Part shown: piece by piece, positions 16,899-26,148 of the stretch
Numbering within the stretch: position 1 is the first letter of the stretch
Layout of the letters: each line of letters starts with the position of its first letter
Origin: Rhodocyclaceae bacterium
Lineage (GTDB): Bacteria; Pseudomonadota; Gammaproteobacteria; Burkholderiales; Rhodocyclaceae
Assembly: GCA_016791115.1 (NCBI GenBank)
Contig: JAEUNL010000069.1
Location: 1 to 64,000 of the forward strand
Direction of reading: 5' to 3'
DNA: 64,000 nt
Notes under the pieces: generated by a model
What the model was told of the DNA's origin: nothing
The model's database searches: none
Seen by the model: the letters and a program-made list of their open reading frames with translations, nothing else
Translations under genes and position numbers: made by a program

Positions 16899-18089
16899 AT
16901 GGCGAAACTGATACTGCATCCCGGCAAGGAGCGCTCCGTGATGCGCCGCCACCCCTGGCTGTTCGAAGGGGCGGTTGCAAAGCTCGACGGCCGCGCGCGG
17001 TCGGGGGACACGGTCGAGGTGCTGGCGCACGATGGCCGTTCGCTGGCGCGGGCCGCATGGTCGCCGAAATCGCAGATCCGGGCGCGTGTCTGGTCGTTCG
17101 ACGCGACCGAGACCATCGATGATGCCTTCTTCAAACGCCGCGTGGCCGCTTGCGTGGCGCGCCGGACGGCCTTGCCTGAGCTGTCCGGCCAGGCAGGGTT
17201 GCGGCTGATCCACGGCGAGTCGGACGGCCTGCCCGGCGTCATCGCCGACCGCTACGGCGATACCGTGGTGTTAGCGCTCACCAGCGCCGGTGCGGAGAAA
17301 TGGCGGAGTGCGGTCGTCGCAGCCCTGGTCAAGGCGACGGGTTGCGCCCGCGTTTATGAACGGTCCGATTCCGATGTGCGCGGTCTCGAAGGCCTGGCGC
17401 CGGCCACCGGCGTGCTGCACGGCCCGGCACTCGACGGCGCATTGGTGTTCGAGGAATACGGCCTTAGGCTGGAAGTCGACGTCGAAGCCGGCCACAAGAC
17501 CGGCTTCTACCTCGACCAGCGCGAGAACCGCCGCCTGTGCGGCGAGCTGGCCGGCGGGCGCTCGGTGCTCAACTGCTTTTGCTACACCGGCGGCTTTTCG
17601 CTGCAGGCATTGGCCGGTGGTGCGTCCGACGTGCTGTCGATCGACTCGTCCGGCCCGGCCATCGCCGGGGCACAGCGCAATCTCGCACTCAACACGCGGC
17701 TCGATGCCAAACGGGCCGACTGGCTCGAGGCGGACGTGTTCTCGGCGCTGCGCGAACTGCGCGCAGCCGGGCGGCGCTTCGACCTGATCGTGCTCGATCC
17801 GCCCAAGTTCGCCCCCTCGGCGGCGCATGCCGACCGCGCCGCGCGCGCCTACAAGGACATCAACCTGCTCGGCTTCCGCCTGCTCAACCCGGGCGGGCTG
17901 CTCATGACCTATTCCTGCTCCGGCGGCGTGGGCCTGGAACTGTTCCAGAAGATCGTGGCGGGTGCGGCTTCCGATGCCGGGGCCGATGCGCGCATACTGA
18001 AGCGCCTTTCGGCAAGCGCCGACCATCCGGTCGGTCTGGCCTTTCCGGAGGGCGAGTACCTGAAGGGGCTGCTCTGCCAACTGGCATGA
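16899..18089 (+). CDS. rlmI: 23S rRNA (cytosine-5) methyltransferase, RlmI family
   Basis: The 396-residue protein has an N-terminal PUA domain (starting KLILHPGKERSVMRRHPWLF), a central EEI-type domain and a C-terminal SAM-dependent domain with LNCFCYTGGFSL, VLDPPKFAPS and the catalytic cysteine in TYSCSGG. The closest characterised relative methylates C1962 of 23S rRNA. An in-frame ATG at 16860 would add 13 residues; the ATG at 16899 matches the family N-terminus better. Confidence 0.9.
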   Translation: MAKLILHPGKERSVMRRHPWLFEGAVAKLDGRARSGDTVEVLAHDGRSLARAAWSPKSQIRARVWSFDATETIDDAFFKRRVAACVARRTALPELSGQAGLRLIHGESDGLPGVIADRYGDTVVLALTSAGAEKWRSAVVAALVKATGCARVYERSDSDVRGLEGLAPATGVLHGPALDGALVFEEYGLRLEVDVEAGHKTGFYLDQRENRRLCGELAGGRSVLNCFCYTGGFSLQALAGGASDVLSIDSSGPAIAGAQRNLALNTRLDAKRADWLEADVFSALRELRAAGRRFDLIVLDPPKFAPSAAHADRAARAYKDINLLGFRLLNPGGLLMTYSCSGGVGLELFQKIVAGAASDAGADARILKRLSASADHPVGLAFPEGEYLKGLLCQLA

Positions 18090-18207
18090 GCATTTCATTT
18101 GCGCAACCCTGTTGCATGGCGGGGCCGCTGGTGTTCTAATCCGCGCCTCATGGCTACCGGTCGCCGCCCGGCCGGGGATTGAAGCTCTAGCATCAAGGAA
18201 TCGAACG

Positions 18208-18633
18208 ATGGCGAAAACCAAGGGTCCGCTCACCGAAGCGGAACTGCTCAAGATGCCCGAGAAGGATTACATGAACGCAGCCCAGCTCGCGTTCTTCAAG
18301 GCGCGTCTCGAGGCGATGCGCGACGAAATCCTTGAAAAGGCGGCCGAAACCGTCGAACACATGCGCGAGATCGAAGCCGTGGCCGATCCGGCAGACCGGG
18401 CGACGGTCGAGGAGGAACACACCCTCGAGCTGCGCACCCGCGACCGCGAGCGCAAGCTGCTGCGCAAGATCGAGGAAGCCATCGCTCGCATCGACGACGC
18501 CAGCTACGGCTGGTGCGCCGAAACCGGCGAGCCGATCGGCGTACCGCGCCTGCTGGCCCGCCCGACCGCGACGCTGTCGATCGAGGCGCAGGAGCGCCGC
18601 GAGCGCCTGCAGAAGCAATACGGCGACGGCTGA
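18208..18633 (+). CDS. dksA: RNA polymerase-binding factor DksA, cysteine-poor type
   Basis: The 141-residue protein has the long coiled coil with the acidic tip (D60 and D63 in DPADRA) that enters the RNA polymerase secondary channel and works with ppGpp. Of the four zinc-finger cysteines of E. coli DksA only one remains (Cys103); the others are Thr106, Ser124 and Ala127. It should therefore fold without zinc. I start at the ATG at 18208, as the upstream in-frame codons are leader. The gene is followed by two hairpins and then a zinc-type GTPase gene. Confidence 0.93.
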   Translation: MAKTKGPLTEAELLKMPEKDYMNAAQLAFFKARLEAMRDEILEKAAETVEHMREIEAVADPADRATVEEEHTLELRTRDRERKLLRKIEEAIARIDDASYGWCAETGEPIGVPRLLARPTATLSIEAQERRERLQKQYGDG

Positions 18634-18680
18634 AAGCCCGCTGCCCGCAAAGCCGCACGGCACGGGCGTCTCCAGACATG

Positions 18681-18719
18681 CCGGCCCGGAAGCGCCTATC
18701 CATGCGCCTTCCGGGCCGG
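18681..18719. repeat. dispersed palindromic repeat, copy 2 (12-bp perfect arms)
   Basis: CCGGCCCGGAAG (18681-18692) pairs perfectly with CTTCCGGGCCGG (18708-18719). The central part, AAGCGCCTATCCATGCGCCTTCC, recurs almost unchanged at 4973-4996. It sits 48 bases after dksA and could also act as a transcript end. Confidence 0.75.
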
Positions 18720-18729
18720 TTGCATTTTC

Positions 18730-18749
18730 AGGGCGCGTTTTTACGCCCT
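18730..18749 (+). terminator. short hairpin between dksA and the COG0523 GTPase gene
   Basis: AGGGCG and CGCCCT form a 6-bp stem around a loop containing five T residues. The T-run is in the loop, not after the stem, so it is a weak terminator candidate. It lies nine bases before the next start codon. Confidence 0.3.
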
Positions 18750-18757
18750 GACCGACC

Positions 18758-19795
18758 ATGACCGTTCCGCTGACCGTCCTCACCGGTTTTCTCGGCGCCG
18801 GCAAGACCACGCTGCTCAACCACCTCGTGCGCCAGCCGCAGCTGGCCGGCTGCGCCGTGCTGATCAACGAATTCGGCGATGTCGGCGTCGACCACCATCT
18901 GGTCGAGAAACTCGACGACAACGTGGTGCTGATGGAATCGGGCTGCCTGTGCTGCACCGTGCGCGGCGACCTCACGCGCAGCCTGCGCGAGCTGTTCATG
19001 CGTGCCATGCGGCGCGAGATTCCGCCGGTCTCGAGAGTGATCGTGGAAACCACCGGCCTGGCCGATCCGGCGCCGGTGATCTACACGCTGATCCACGATT
19101 TCTTCGTCGCCGAGCGCTACCGGCTCGACGGCATCGTCACCGCAGTCGACGTGACGCACGCCGAGGGGACGCTCTCGCGCCAGTTCGAGGCGATCAAGCA
19201 GGTGGCCATGGCCGACCGCCTTCTGCTGACCAAGTGCGATCTCGCCGCCGACGACCAGATCGAACGCTGCGAGCGCCGGCTGGCGCGGCTCAACCCCGGC
19301 GCGCCGCGCGTGCGCGTGGCGGGGGGGGCGGTCGACCCCGCGGCGGTGCTCGACTGCGGGCTGTACAACCCGGCCGCCAAAACGGCCGATGTCGCGCGCT
19401 GGCTCGCCTTCGAGGCCAACGTGGCGGCCGAAAACCACGGCGGCCATGTCCACGACCCGAACCGCCACGGCGATGTCGAGAGCTTCGCGCTGCGCTTCGA
19501 CCGACCGGTGGCCTGGGGCGATTTCAGCACCGCACTCGACATGCTGCAGACCACCGCCGGCGACCGGCTGCTGCGCGTCAAGGGCATCGTGAATGTCGCC
19601 GGCGAAGCGGCACCGCGCGTGATCCAGTGCGTGCACCACGAGCGCTACCCGGATGCCGCCCTGCCCGCCTGGCCGGACGCCGACCGCTCGACGCGCCTGG
19701 TGTTCATCGTGCGCGGTCTGCCGCGCAGCCTGCTCGAGCACGCCTTCGCCAGCTTCTGCGGGCTGCGTGAAACCGGCACGTCCGGTGCCGTTTGA
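18758..19795 (+). CDS. COG0523 GTPase (CobW/ZigA-like metallochaperone)
   Basis: The 345-residue protein has Walker A GFLGAGKTTLLN, the metal-binding CxCC motif (GCLCCTVRGDL), Walker B-like ETTGLADPAP and the base-recognition TKCD, then a histidine-rich linker (NHGGHVHDPNRHGD) and the CobW C-terminal domain. These GTPases insert or deliver metals, often zinc under scarcity (ZigA, YeiR), sometimes cobalt. Zinc is favoured by the neighbouring small secreted protein and the TonB receptor. I do not see a Zur box upstream. Confidence 0.88.
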   Translation: MTVPLTVLTGFLGAGKTTLLNHLVRQPQLAGCAVLINEFGDVGVDHHLVEKLDDNVVLMESGCLCCTVRGDLTRSLRELFMRAMRREIPPVSRVIVETTGLADPAPVIYTLIHDFFVAERYRLDGIVTAVDVTHAEGTLSRQFEAIKQVAMADRLLLTKCDLAADDQIERCERRLARLNPGAPRVRVAGGAVDPAAVLDCGLYNPAAKTADVARWLAFEANVAAENHGGHVHDPNRHGDVESFALRFDRPVAWGDFSTALDMLQTTAGDRLLRVKGIVNVAGEAAPRVIQCVHHERYPDAALPAWPDADRSTRLVFIVRGLPRSLLEHAFASFCGLRETGTSGAV

Positions 19796-19872
19796 TCGCC
19801 GGCTGGCGGATGGCGACGGCTTGTCGTTAGAATTCCGCCTTGTTTCCGTTTCGCCCCGAGGCTGATCCACCG

Positions 19873-20214
19873 ATGCGCTTTCGCTCCGACATGGCTTGGC
19901 GCTGGCTTTCCGGCTGCCTGATCGCCGCGCTGCTGTTCGCGCAGCACGGTGCGCTCGGCCACGCCTTGGCGCACTTCGACGCGGAACGCAGTGTCGCCGC
20001 CGCCGCGCAGGCGGAAGGTGGCAGCGCAGCGCATGAACTCGCCTGCGCCAAGTGCCTCGCCTACGCCGTGCTCGACCACGCCGCGGCGGTCACCCACGCC
20101 GCGCCGGTCGCCGCCGGTAGCCGCGCCGCGCCGATGCCCGGCGAGCCGGTCGCAAGCCTTTCCTGCACTGTTCCCGCCGCCTGTTCGCGCGATCCACCCG
20201 TCGCGTTCTCCTGA
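19873..20214 (+). CDS. small secreted CxxC protein (DUF2946-like)
   Basis: The 113-residue protein has a signal peptide (about 1-32), then several histidines and a C-x2-C pair (LACAKCLAY), ending with two more cysteines. Small His/Cys proteins of this kind (DUF2946 and relatives) are often encoded next to metal TonB receptors. It probably binds metal in the periplasm. The ATG at 19873 is chosen over codons within the preceding gap. The receptor gene starts 82 bases downstream. Confidence 0.65.
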   Translation: MRFRSDMAWRWLSGCLIAALLFAQHGALGHALAHFDAERSVAAAAQAEGGSAAHELACAKCLAYAVLDHAAAVTHAAPVAAGSRAAPMPGEPVASLSCTVPAACSRDPPVAFS

Positions 20215-20296
20215 TCCGTCGCAGCTTGCCAGCGACCCGCCGCGCATCGCGCCGCGGGTGCCGGCGCCATTCGGTCCACCGAATCCGGAGAACACA

Positions 20297-22405
20297 ATGC
20301 ATTTCCGTACACGCATTGCAGAGAGCGTGGCCCTGGCCCTCTCCTGCGCAGTCGCGCCGCTGGCCCATGGTCAGGGCACGCCCCAGAATCCGCAGCAACT
20401 CGACGCGGTCGTGGTGACCGCCAACCCGCTCGGCTCAGACTTGTTCGACATGGTTCCGCCAGTGTCGGTGCTGAGCGGCCGCGAGCTTGACCTGCGCCGC
20501 GGCGCGACGCTCGGCGAAACGCTCGATGGCGTGCCCGGCGTCACCACCAGCTACTTCGGCCCCAACGTCGGCCGGCCGATCATCCGCGGCCTCGACGCCG
20601 ACCGCGTGCGCATCATGAGCGGCGGACTCGGTGTGCTCGATGCGTCGGGCCTGTCGCAGGATCACGGCGTGCCGGTCGACCCGCTGGTGGTCGAACGGCT
20701 CGAAGTCGTGCGCGGTGCCGCGGCACTTCTCTACGGCGGCAACGCGGTCGGCGGCGTCGTCAATGCCATTGACAACCGCATTCCGGTCGATCCCGTCACG
20801 GGCGTCGGGGGGCGCGCCGAAGCGCGCGCCGCTAGCGGCGACCAGGCGCGCAGCGCCGCCGGCATGCTGGAAGCCGGCAACGGCTTGCTCGCGATGCATG
20901 CCGATCTCTATTCGCGCGGATCGCGCGACCTGAAGATCCCGGGCTACGCCAGATCGGCACGCCTGCGCGCGCTCGACCCGCAGCAGGACGAGCCGCGCGG
21001 CCGTCTGCCCAACAGCTCGAACCACGGCGACGGCGGCGCACTCGGCGCCTCGCTGACATTGGGCGAGCGCGGTTATTTGGGCATGTCCTACGCGGGATAC
21101 AACCAGGATTACGGCACGGTGGCCGAGTCCGACGTGCGCATCGAGATGGAAAACGCGCGCTGGGATCTCGCCGGCGAGGCGCGCAATCTCGACGGCTTCA
21201 TCACCAGCGTGCGCTTCAAGGCAGGCTACAGCAAATACGAGCATGTGGAACTTGCCGGCGGGCAGCCGGCGACGCGGTTCATCAACACGGGGCGCGAGGC
21301 GCGGATCGAAGCGACCCACGGCAGGATCGGTGCCCTCACAGGGGCGTTCGGCGTGCAGATTGCGGACTTCGATTTCTCCGCCCTGGGCGACGAAGCCTTC
21401 GTGCCGAAGACGGACAACCGCTCCACGGCGCTGTTCCTGTTCGAGGAACTGCCGCTCGGTGCGCTCAAGCTGAGCTTCGGCGGGCGCATCGAGCGTGCGC
21501 GCGTCGAGTCCGGCGGCGGCCCGGCCGATCCGGCGGGCGGACTGCCGCGCTTCGGCGTCGCCGAAACGCGCCGCTTCACGCCGAAGAGCCTTGCGCTCGG
21601 CGGCCAGTACGCCCTGGCGCCAGGCCTTGCGCTGTCGGCCAATCTTTCGCATACCGAACGCGCGCCCAGCCATTACGAGCTGTATGCCAACGGCGCGCAT
21701 GCGGCGACAGGCCTGTACGAAGTGGGTGACCGGAACCTCGCGCCCGAAAAGGCGAACGGGATCGACCTGCAGCTGACAATGCGTTCGGCGGGTGCATCGG
21801 GCAGCGTCGGTGCGTTCTACAACCGGTTTCGCAACTACGTCGCGCTGTTCGACAGCGGCAATAGGCGCAGCGCAGGTGGCGACCTCAACCCGGTGGAAGA
21901 TCCGGCCAACGCCGGGCTGACGGTCGACGGCCAGGAAATCCTGCCCGAGGCGGTGGTGCGGCAGGTTTCGGCCGTGTTCTACGGCCTCGAGGCGGAGGGT
22001 CGGCTGCCGTTGCTGCAAGCTGCAGGCGGGCGGCTGGAAGGCACCCTGCGCGGCGACTACCTCCGTGCCAGGGACCGCGACACCGGCCGCCCGCTGCCAC
22101 GCATCACGCCGCTGCGACTGGGCGCCGGGCTGGTCTGGACGGCCGGTCTGCTCGACGCCCGACTCGATGTGACGCATGTCTTACGCCAGAAGCGCGTTGC
22201 CGAGAACGAGCTGCCCACAGACGGCCATACCCTCGTCGGACTGGCCTTGAGCTACCGCGTGCGGGCCGGCGCAGCGAACCTCGATACGTTCGTGAAGGTC
22301 ACCAACCTGTTCGATCAGGATGCCAGGCTGCACACTTCATTCCTCAAGGATATTGCGCCCCTGGGTGGTCGTGCAGTTGTGGCCGGGGTGAGGGCGAGCT
22401 TCTGA
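20297..22405 (+). CDS. TonB-dependent outer membrane receptor (ZnuD-like)
   Basis: The 702-residue protein has a signal peptide, a TonB-box region (QLDAVVVTANP), a plug domain (GVTTSYFGPNVGRPIIRGLD, then LEVVRGAAALLYGGNAVGG) and a 22-strand barrel ending in Phe (VVAGVRASF). The plug and the first loops, including the SNHGDGG and YNQDYGTVAES segments, resemble ZnuD zinc receptors, but the histidine-rich loop of neisserial ZnuD is not obvious. Zinc uptake is the best guess from context; another metal or chelate is possible. Confidence 0.9.
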   Translation: MHFRTRIAESVALALSCAVAPLAHGQGTPQNPQQLDAVVVTANPLGSDLFDMVPPVSVLSGRELDLRRGATLGETLDGVPGVTTSYFGPNVGRPIIRGLDADRVRIMSGGLGVLDASGLSQDHGVPVDPLVVERLEVVRGAAALLYGGNAVGGVVNAIDNRIPVDPVTGVGGRAEARAASGDQARSAAGMLEAGNGLLAMHADLYSRGSRDLKIPGYARSARLRALDPQQDEPRGRLPNSSNHGDGGALGASLTLGERGYLGMSYAGYNQDYGTVAESDVRIEMENARWDLAGEARNLDGFITSVRFKAGYSKYEHVELAGGQPATRFINTGREARIEATHGRIGALTGAFGVQIADFDFSALGDEAFVPKTDNRSTALFLFEELPLGALKLSFGGRIERARVESGGGPADPAGGLPRFGVAETRRFTPKSLALGGQYALAPGLALSANLSHTERAPSHYELYANGAHAATGLYEVGDRNLAPEKANGIDLQLTMRSAGASGSVGAFYNRFRNYVALFDSGNRRSAGGDLNPVEDPANAGLTVDGQEILPEAVVRQVSAVFYGLEAEGRLPLLQAAGGRLEGTLRGDYLRARDRDTGRPLPRITPLRLGAGLVWTAGLLDARLDVTHVLRQKRVAENELPTDGHTLVGLALSYRVRAGAANLDTFVKVTNLFDQDARLHTSFLKDIAPLGGRAVVAGVRASF

Positions 22406-22708
22406 CGGGACTGTTCTGGCGCCGCTTGCTCGAGGCGCGCCGCGCCGGCATCGCGCAATGCAAAAGCGCCGCAAATCCCCCGGCCACGCCTAAAGCCCGG
22501 CCCGGAATCGTCGCTATACTGACCTGTGCGAAACCTCACGGCGCCGGCAATGCCCGGAAGGGCTGTGCAGTCCGCCACAGTCCGACCCGCGGGGTACGGT
22601 GGTATGCTTTGCTTCCCGATGCAAGCCCGACGGCATCGGCATGAAGTGCCGATAGCCCTTGCGGCGGGATGTTGCGGAGTCTTCGGTCAGACACTCAGGA
22701 ATCAATCA
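22406..22708 (+). other. structured leader upstream of the STAS gene
   Basis: The region has a TATACT at 22515-22520, giving a leader of roughly 180 nt before the GTG at 22709. Inside it GGCATCGGCA (22632-22641) pairs with TGCCGAT-A-GCC (22647-22657) around a TGAAG loop, and GCAAG (22621-22625) can pair with CTTGC (22658-22662) outside. I recognise no known riboswitch class and no coding sequence. Confidence 0.5.
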
Positions 22709-23905
22709 GTGGCATTTCCGTTTTTTGGCAAGAAAGAGGTCAGGGTCGCCGCAAAGCCTCTCGTGCGCCCGAAGCCCGCCCAGCCGGCGAACGCGGCGCA
22801 GGATTCCGCTGCCGCCGAGCAGGCGCCGGCGCTGTCCGAACTGCCGGACGACTACGATCTCGAATCGCTCGATTTCACGACCAGCGACGATGGTGCGCTG
22901 GTGGTCAAGAACGCACATCTCCAGATTACCGAAACCAGCCAGGCGCTCGAAGCATCGGCCGAGCAGGCCGCCATGAGCTTTGCCAACGGCCAGGATGCGG
23001 AGGCGTTGAAGGCCCTCCAGGCCGCGGTGCGTGCGGACCCGAAATCCTCCGAACTGGTCTGGCGCATGCTGTTCGACGTCTGCCAGTTTCTCAACCAGCG
23101 CGACGTGTTCGAGGCACACGGTGTCGATTACGCGGTCGCGTTCGAGAAATCGCCGCCGTCGTGGAACATGGCCGACGGCGTGATCGGCGCGCAGACCAAT
23201 GCGCCACTGATTTCCCTGACTGGTGTGCTGAGCCAGGCAAGCGCGCCTTCGGTCGAGCAGTTGCGCCGGCTCTCAGAACGCGCCAAGGAAATGCGCATCG
23301 ACGTCAATCGCCTGAAGGACGTGGATGCCGCGGGCGGCATGCTGCTCAACGATGCCATCGCCGATTTCAAGCGCCGCAAGCTGCCCTTCTACCTCGTCAA
23401 TGCGCCCGTGCTGGCTGCGCTGCTCGAGAAGAAGATCCAGCCTGGCCAAGCGGTCAACGAGTCGCTGTGGCTGCTGCTGCTCGAAACCTACCAGCAGCTC
23501 GGCCGCCACGATCCGTTCGAGGATCTGGCGCTGAATTACGCCGTCACGTTCGAGAAATCCCCGCCGCAGTGGGAGCAGAAGGCCGTCGTGACGCGCGAAG
23601 TCGCGCCGCCCGCCTCGACGCGCCCGCCGGCCAACGTGTTGTGCGGCGATGTGCTTGGCGCAAGTTCCGACGCCTTCGCCGCCATTGCTGCCATGGCGGA
23701 AGACAGCGACACCATCGAGATCCAGTGCGCCGATCTGCGGCGGATGGATTTCGTCAGCGCGGGTGCGTTGCTCAACCTGATTGCGAAGCTGCAACTGGCG
23801 GGCAAGGTGGTGCGCCTGTTCGACGTCAATGCCCTGGTCGAAGGGCTGTTCATCATTCTCGGCATCGACCGGCTCGCCCGGATCGAGCGGTCGAAGAAGG
23901 TCTGA
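22709..23905 (+). CDS. tandem STAS-domain protein
   Basis: The 398-residue protein is built of two similar units: a helical segment ending in YAVxFEKSPPxW (residues 141-152 and 277-288), followed by a STAS-like domain (about 165-240 and 308-395). The second STAS domain is the better conserved (IEIQCADLRRMDFVSAGALL). The first 45 residues are Ala/Pro-rich and disordered. STAS domains act as anti-anti-sigma or regulatory partners. No anti-sigma kinase is near. The GTG start has AGGA eight bases upstream. hslV follows 90 bases later. The exact function is unknown. Confidence 0.8.
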   Translation: MAFPFFGKKEVRVAAKPLVRPKPAQPANAAQDSAAAEQAPALSELPDDYDLESLDFTTSDDGALVVKNAHLQITETSQALEASAEQAAMSFANGQDAEALKALQAAVRADPKSSELVWRMLFDVCQFLNQRDVFEAHGVDYAVAFEKSPPSWNMADGVIGAQTNAPLISLTGVLSQASAPSVEQLRRLSERAKEMRIDVNRLKDVDAAGGMLLNDAIADFKRRKLPFYLVNAPVLAALLEKKIQPGQAVNESLWLLLLETYQQLGRHDPFEDLALNYAVTFEKSPPQWEQKAVVTREVAPPASTRPPANVLCGDVLGASSDAFAAIAAMAEDSDTIEIQCADLRRMDFVSAGALLNLIAKLQLAGKVVRLFDVNALVEGLFIILGIDRLARIERSKKV

Positions 23906-23995
23906 GTTTTCTCGCGCCCGTCCGATGCCGGCTGGCGACTTGAAATCGCCGTCGCCTGCCCCAAGCTGGGGCTGACGTCTTTCCGCGGAGCCCCC

Positions 23996-24532
23996 ATGGA
24001 GCAGTATCACGGTACCACCATTCTTTCGGTACGCCGCGGCACATCGGTCGCCCTTGGCGGCGACGGTCAGGTCACGCTCGGCAACATCGTCGTCAAGGCC
24101 AGCGCGCGCAAGGTGCGGCGCCTTTATCAGGACAAGATCCTCGCCGGCTTCGCCGGCGGCACGGCGGATGCCTTCACGCTGTTCGAGCGCTTCGAATCCA
24201 AGCTGGAAAAACACCAGGGCAACCTGCTGCGCAGCGCGGTCGAGCTTGCCAAGGACTGGCGCACCGACCGCATGTTGCGCCGGCTCGAAGCCATGCTGGC
24301 AGTAGCCGACCGCACCAGCTCGCTGATCATCACCGGTAACGGCGATGTGCTGGAGCCCGAGCAGGGCATCGTCGCCATCGGCAGCGGTGGCGCGTATGCG
24401 CAGTCCGCGGCGCGTGCGCTGCTGGAAAACACCGAGCTGACGCCGGCCGAGATCGTGAAGAAGTCGCTCGGCATCGCCGGTGACCTGTGCATCTATACCA
24501 ACCAGTCGCACGTCATCGAAACCCTCGATTGA
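23996..24532 (+). CDS. hslV: ATP-dependent protease subunit HslV
   Basis: The 178-residue proteasome-like peptidase of the HslUV complex. The sequence MEQYHG precedes TTILSVRRG, so six residues are removed to expose the catalytic threonine. The segments [16 protein letters not shown] and [15 protein letters not shown] are family signatures. It forms a double hexamer capped by HslU, encoded 79 bases downstream. Confidence 0.97.
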   Translation: MEQYHGTTILSVRRGTSVALGGDGQVTLGNIVVKASARKVRRLYQDKILAGFAGGTADAFTLFERFESKLEKHQGNLLRSAVELAKDWRTDRMLRRLEAMLAVADRTSSLIITGNGDVLEPEQGIVAIGSGGAYAQSAARALLENTELTPAEIVKKSLGIAGDLCIYTNQSHVIETLD

Positions 24533-24611
24533 CCCGCGAAGGTCGCAGGCGTGCGGCGCCGGCAGGTGGCGTCGCACGCTGTCGCGCGACATCCGTTACG
24601 GAAACTCCGCC

Positions 24612-25943
24612 ATGACCCAGATGACCCCGCAGGAAATCGTCTCCGAACTCGACAAGCACATCGTCGGGCAGGCGCGCGCCAAGCGCGCCGTGGCAATCGC
24701 GCTGCGCAACCGCTGGCGCCGCGCGCAGGTGGCCGAACCGCTGCGCACCGAGATCACGCCCAAGAACATCCTGATGATCGGGCCGACCGGCGTCGGCAAG
24801 ACCGAGATCGCGCGCCGCCTCGCACGGCTTGCCAACGCACCCTTCGTCAAGGTCGAGGCGACCAAGTTCACCGAGGTCGGCTACGTCGGTCGTGATGTCG
24901 ACACCATCATTCGCGATCTCGTCGAGACGGCGATCAAGGACGGACGCGAGGCGGCGATGCGCAGCGTGAACAGCCGCGCCATGGATGCCGCCGAGGACCG
25001 CGTGCTCGATGCGCTGCTGCCGCCGGCGCGCGCGGTCGGCTTCAGCGACGCGCCCGCCACGGAGGATAACGCCACTCGCCAGAAATTCCGCAAGAAGCTG
25101 CGCGAGGGCGAACTCGACGACAAGGAAATCGAGATCGAGGTGGCGCAGTCCGCGCCGCACGTCGAGATGTTCGCGCCGCCCGGCATGGAGGAGCTGACCT
25201 CGCAGATCCAGGGCATGTTCCAGAACCTCGGCGGCGGCCGCAAGAAGCTCCGCAAGCTGGCGATCAAGGACGCGCTGCGCCTGCTGGCCGAGGAAGAAGC
25301 CGCGCGCCTGATCAACGACGAGGAGGTGAAGAGCGACGCGGTGAAGAACGTCGAGCAGAACGGCATCGTGTTTCTCGACGAGATCGACAAGATCGCGACG
25401 CGTTCCGATACGCACGGTGCCGACGTCTCGCGCCAGGGCGTGCAGCGCGACCTGCTGCCGCTGGTCGAGGGCACCACGGTGTCCACCAAGTACGGCATGA
25501 TCAAGACCGACCACATCCTGTTCATCGCCAGCGGGGCGTTTCACCTCTCGAAGCCGTCGGACCTGATCCCCGAACTGCAGGGCCGCTTCCCGATCCGCGT
25601 CGAGCTCGATTCGCTGTCGGTAGACGATTTCGAACGCATCCTCACCAGCACCGACGCCTGCCTGACGGTGCAGTACCAGGCGCTGCTCGGCACCGACGAG
25701 GTGAGGCTCGACTTCCGCGCCGACGGCATCCGCCGCATGGCCGAAATCGCGTTCGCGGTGAACGAAAAAACCGAGAACATCGGCGCGCGCCGCCTCTATA
25801 CGGTGATCGAAAAGCTGCTCGAGGACGTGTCCTTCGAGGCCGGCAACGGCGCCGCCAGGCAGGTGGAGGTCGATGCGGCCTACGTCGACATGCGTCTCGG
25901 CGAGCTGGCGCAGAGCGAGGATCTCGCGCGCTACGTGCTGTAG
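24612..25943 (+). CDS. hslU: ATP-dependent protease ATPase subunit HslU
   Basis: The 443-residue AAA+ unfoldase has Walker [14 protein letters not shown], an intermediate domain inserted between it and Walker B ([14 protein letters not shown]), and the sensor segments. The C-terminus ends RYVL; this tail inserts into HslV and activates it. It unfolds substrates for HslV in the cytoplasm. The ATG at 24612 follows an intergenic gap of 79 bases; the open frame upstream is only leader. Confidence 0.97.
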   Translation: MTQMTPQEIVSELDKHIVGQARAKRAVAIALRNRWRRAQVAEPLRTEITPKNILMIGPTGVGKTEIARRLARLANAPFVKVEATKFTEVGYVGRDVDTIIRDLVETAIKDGREAAMRSVNSRAMDAAEDRVLDALLPPARAVGFSDAPATEDNATRQKFRKKLREGELDDKEIEIEVAQSAPHVEMFAPPGMEELTSQIQGMFQNLGGGRKKLRKLAIKDALRLLAEEEAARLINDEEVKSDAVKNVEQNGIVFLDEIDKIATRSDTHGADVSRQGVQRDLLPLVEGTTVSTKYGMIKTDHILFIASGAFHLSKPSDLIPELQGRFPIRVELDSLSVDDFERILTSTDACLTVQYQALLGTDEVRLDFRADGIRRMAEIAFAVNEKTENIGARRLYTVIEKLLEDVSFEAGNGAARQVEVDAAYVDMRLGELAQSEDLARYVL

Positions 25944-26148
25944 CCGATGGCCGGACGGGCGCATGGGCTGGTCGTTTACGGCCTGCATCCCTTGCGTGCG
26001 GCACCCGGATTGGGCTGCAGGCCATGCCGGCTGGAAATCAAGCATCCATGAGCCTCTCAGGCCGGTGCCTGGAGGAATTCCAGGCCATGCCGCCGCGACG
26101 GCGGCGGCGGTGCGCTATGCTGCGCGCTGCCCCGTACGCCGCCTTGCC

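Noticed and set aside
19796-20296. Zur operator near the zinc-type genes
   Set aside because: No TGTTATA-type palindrome is visible in either upstream region.
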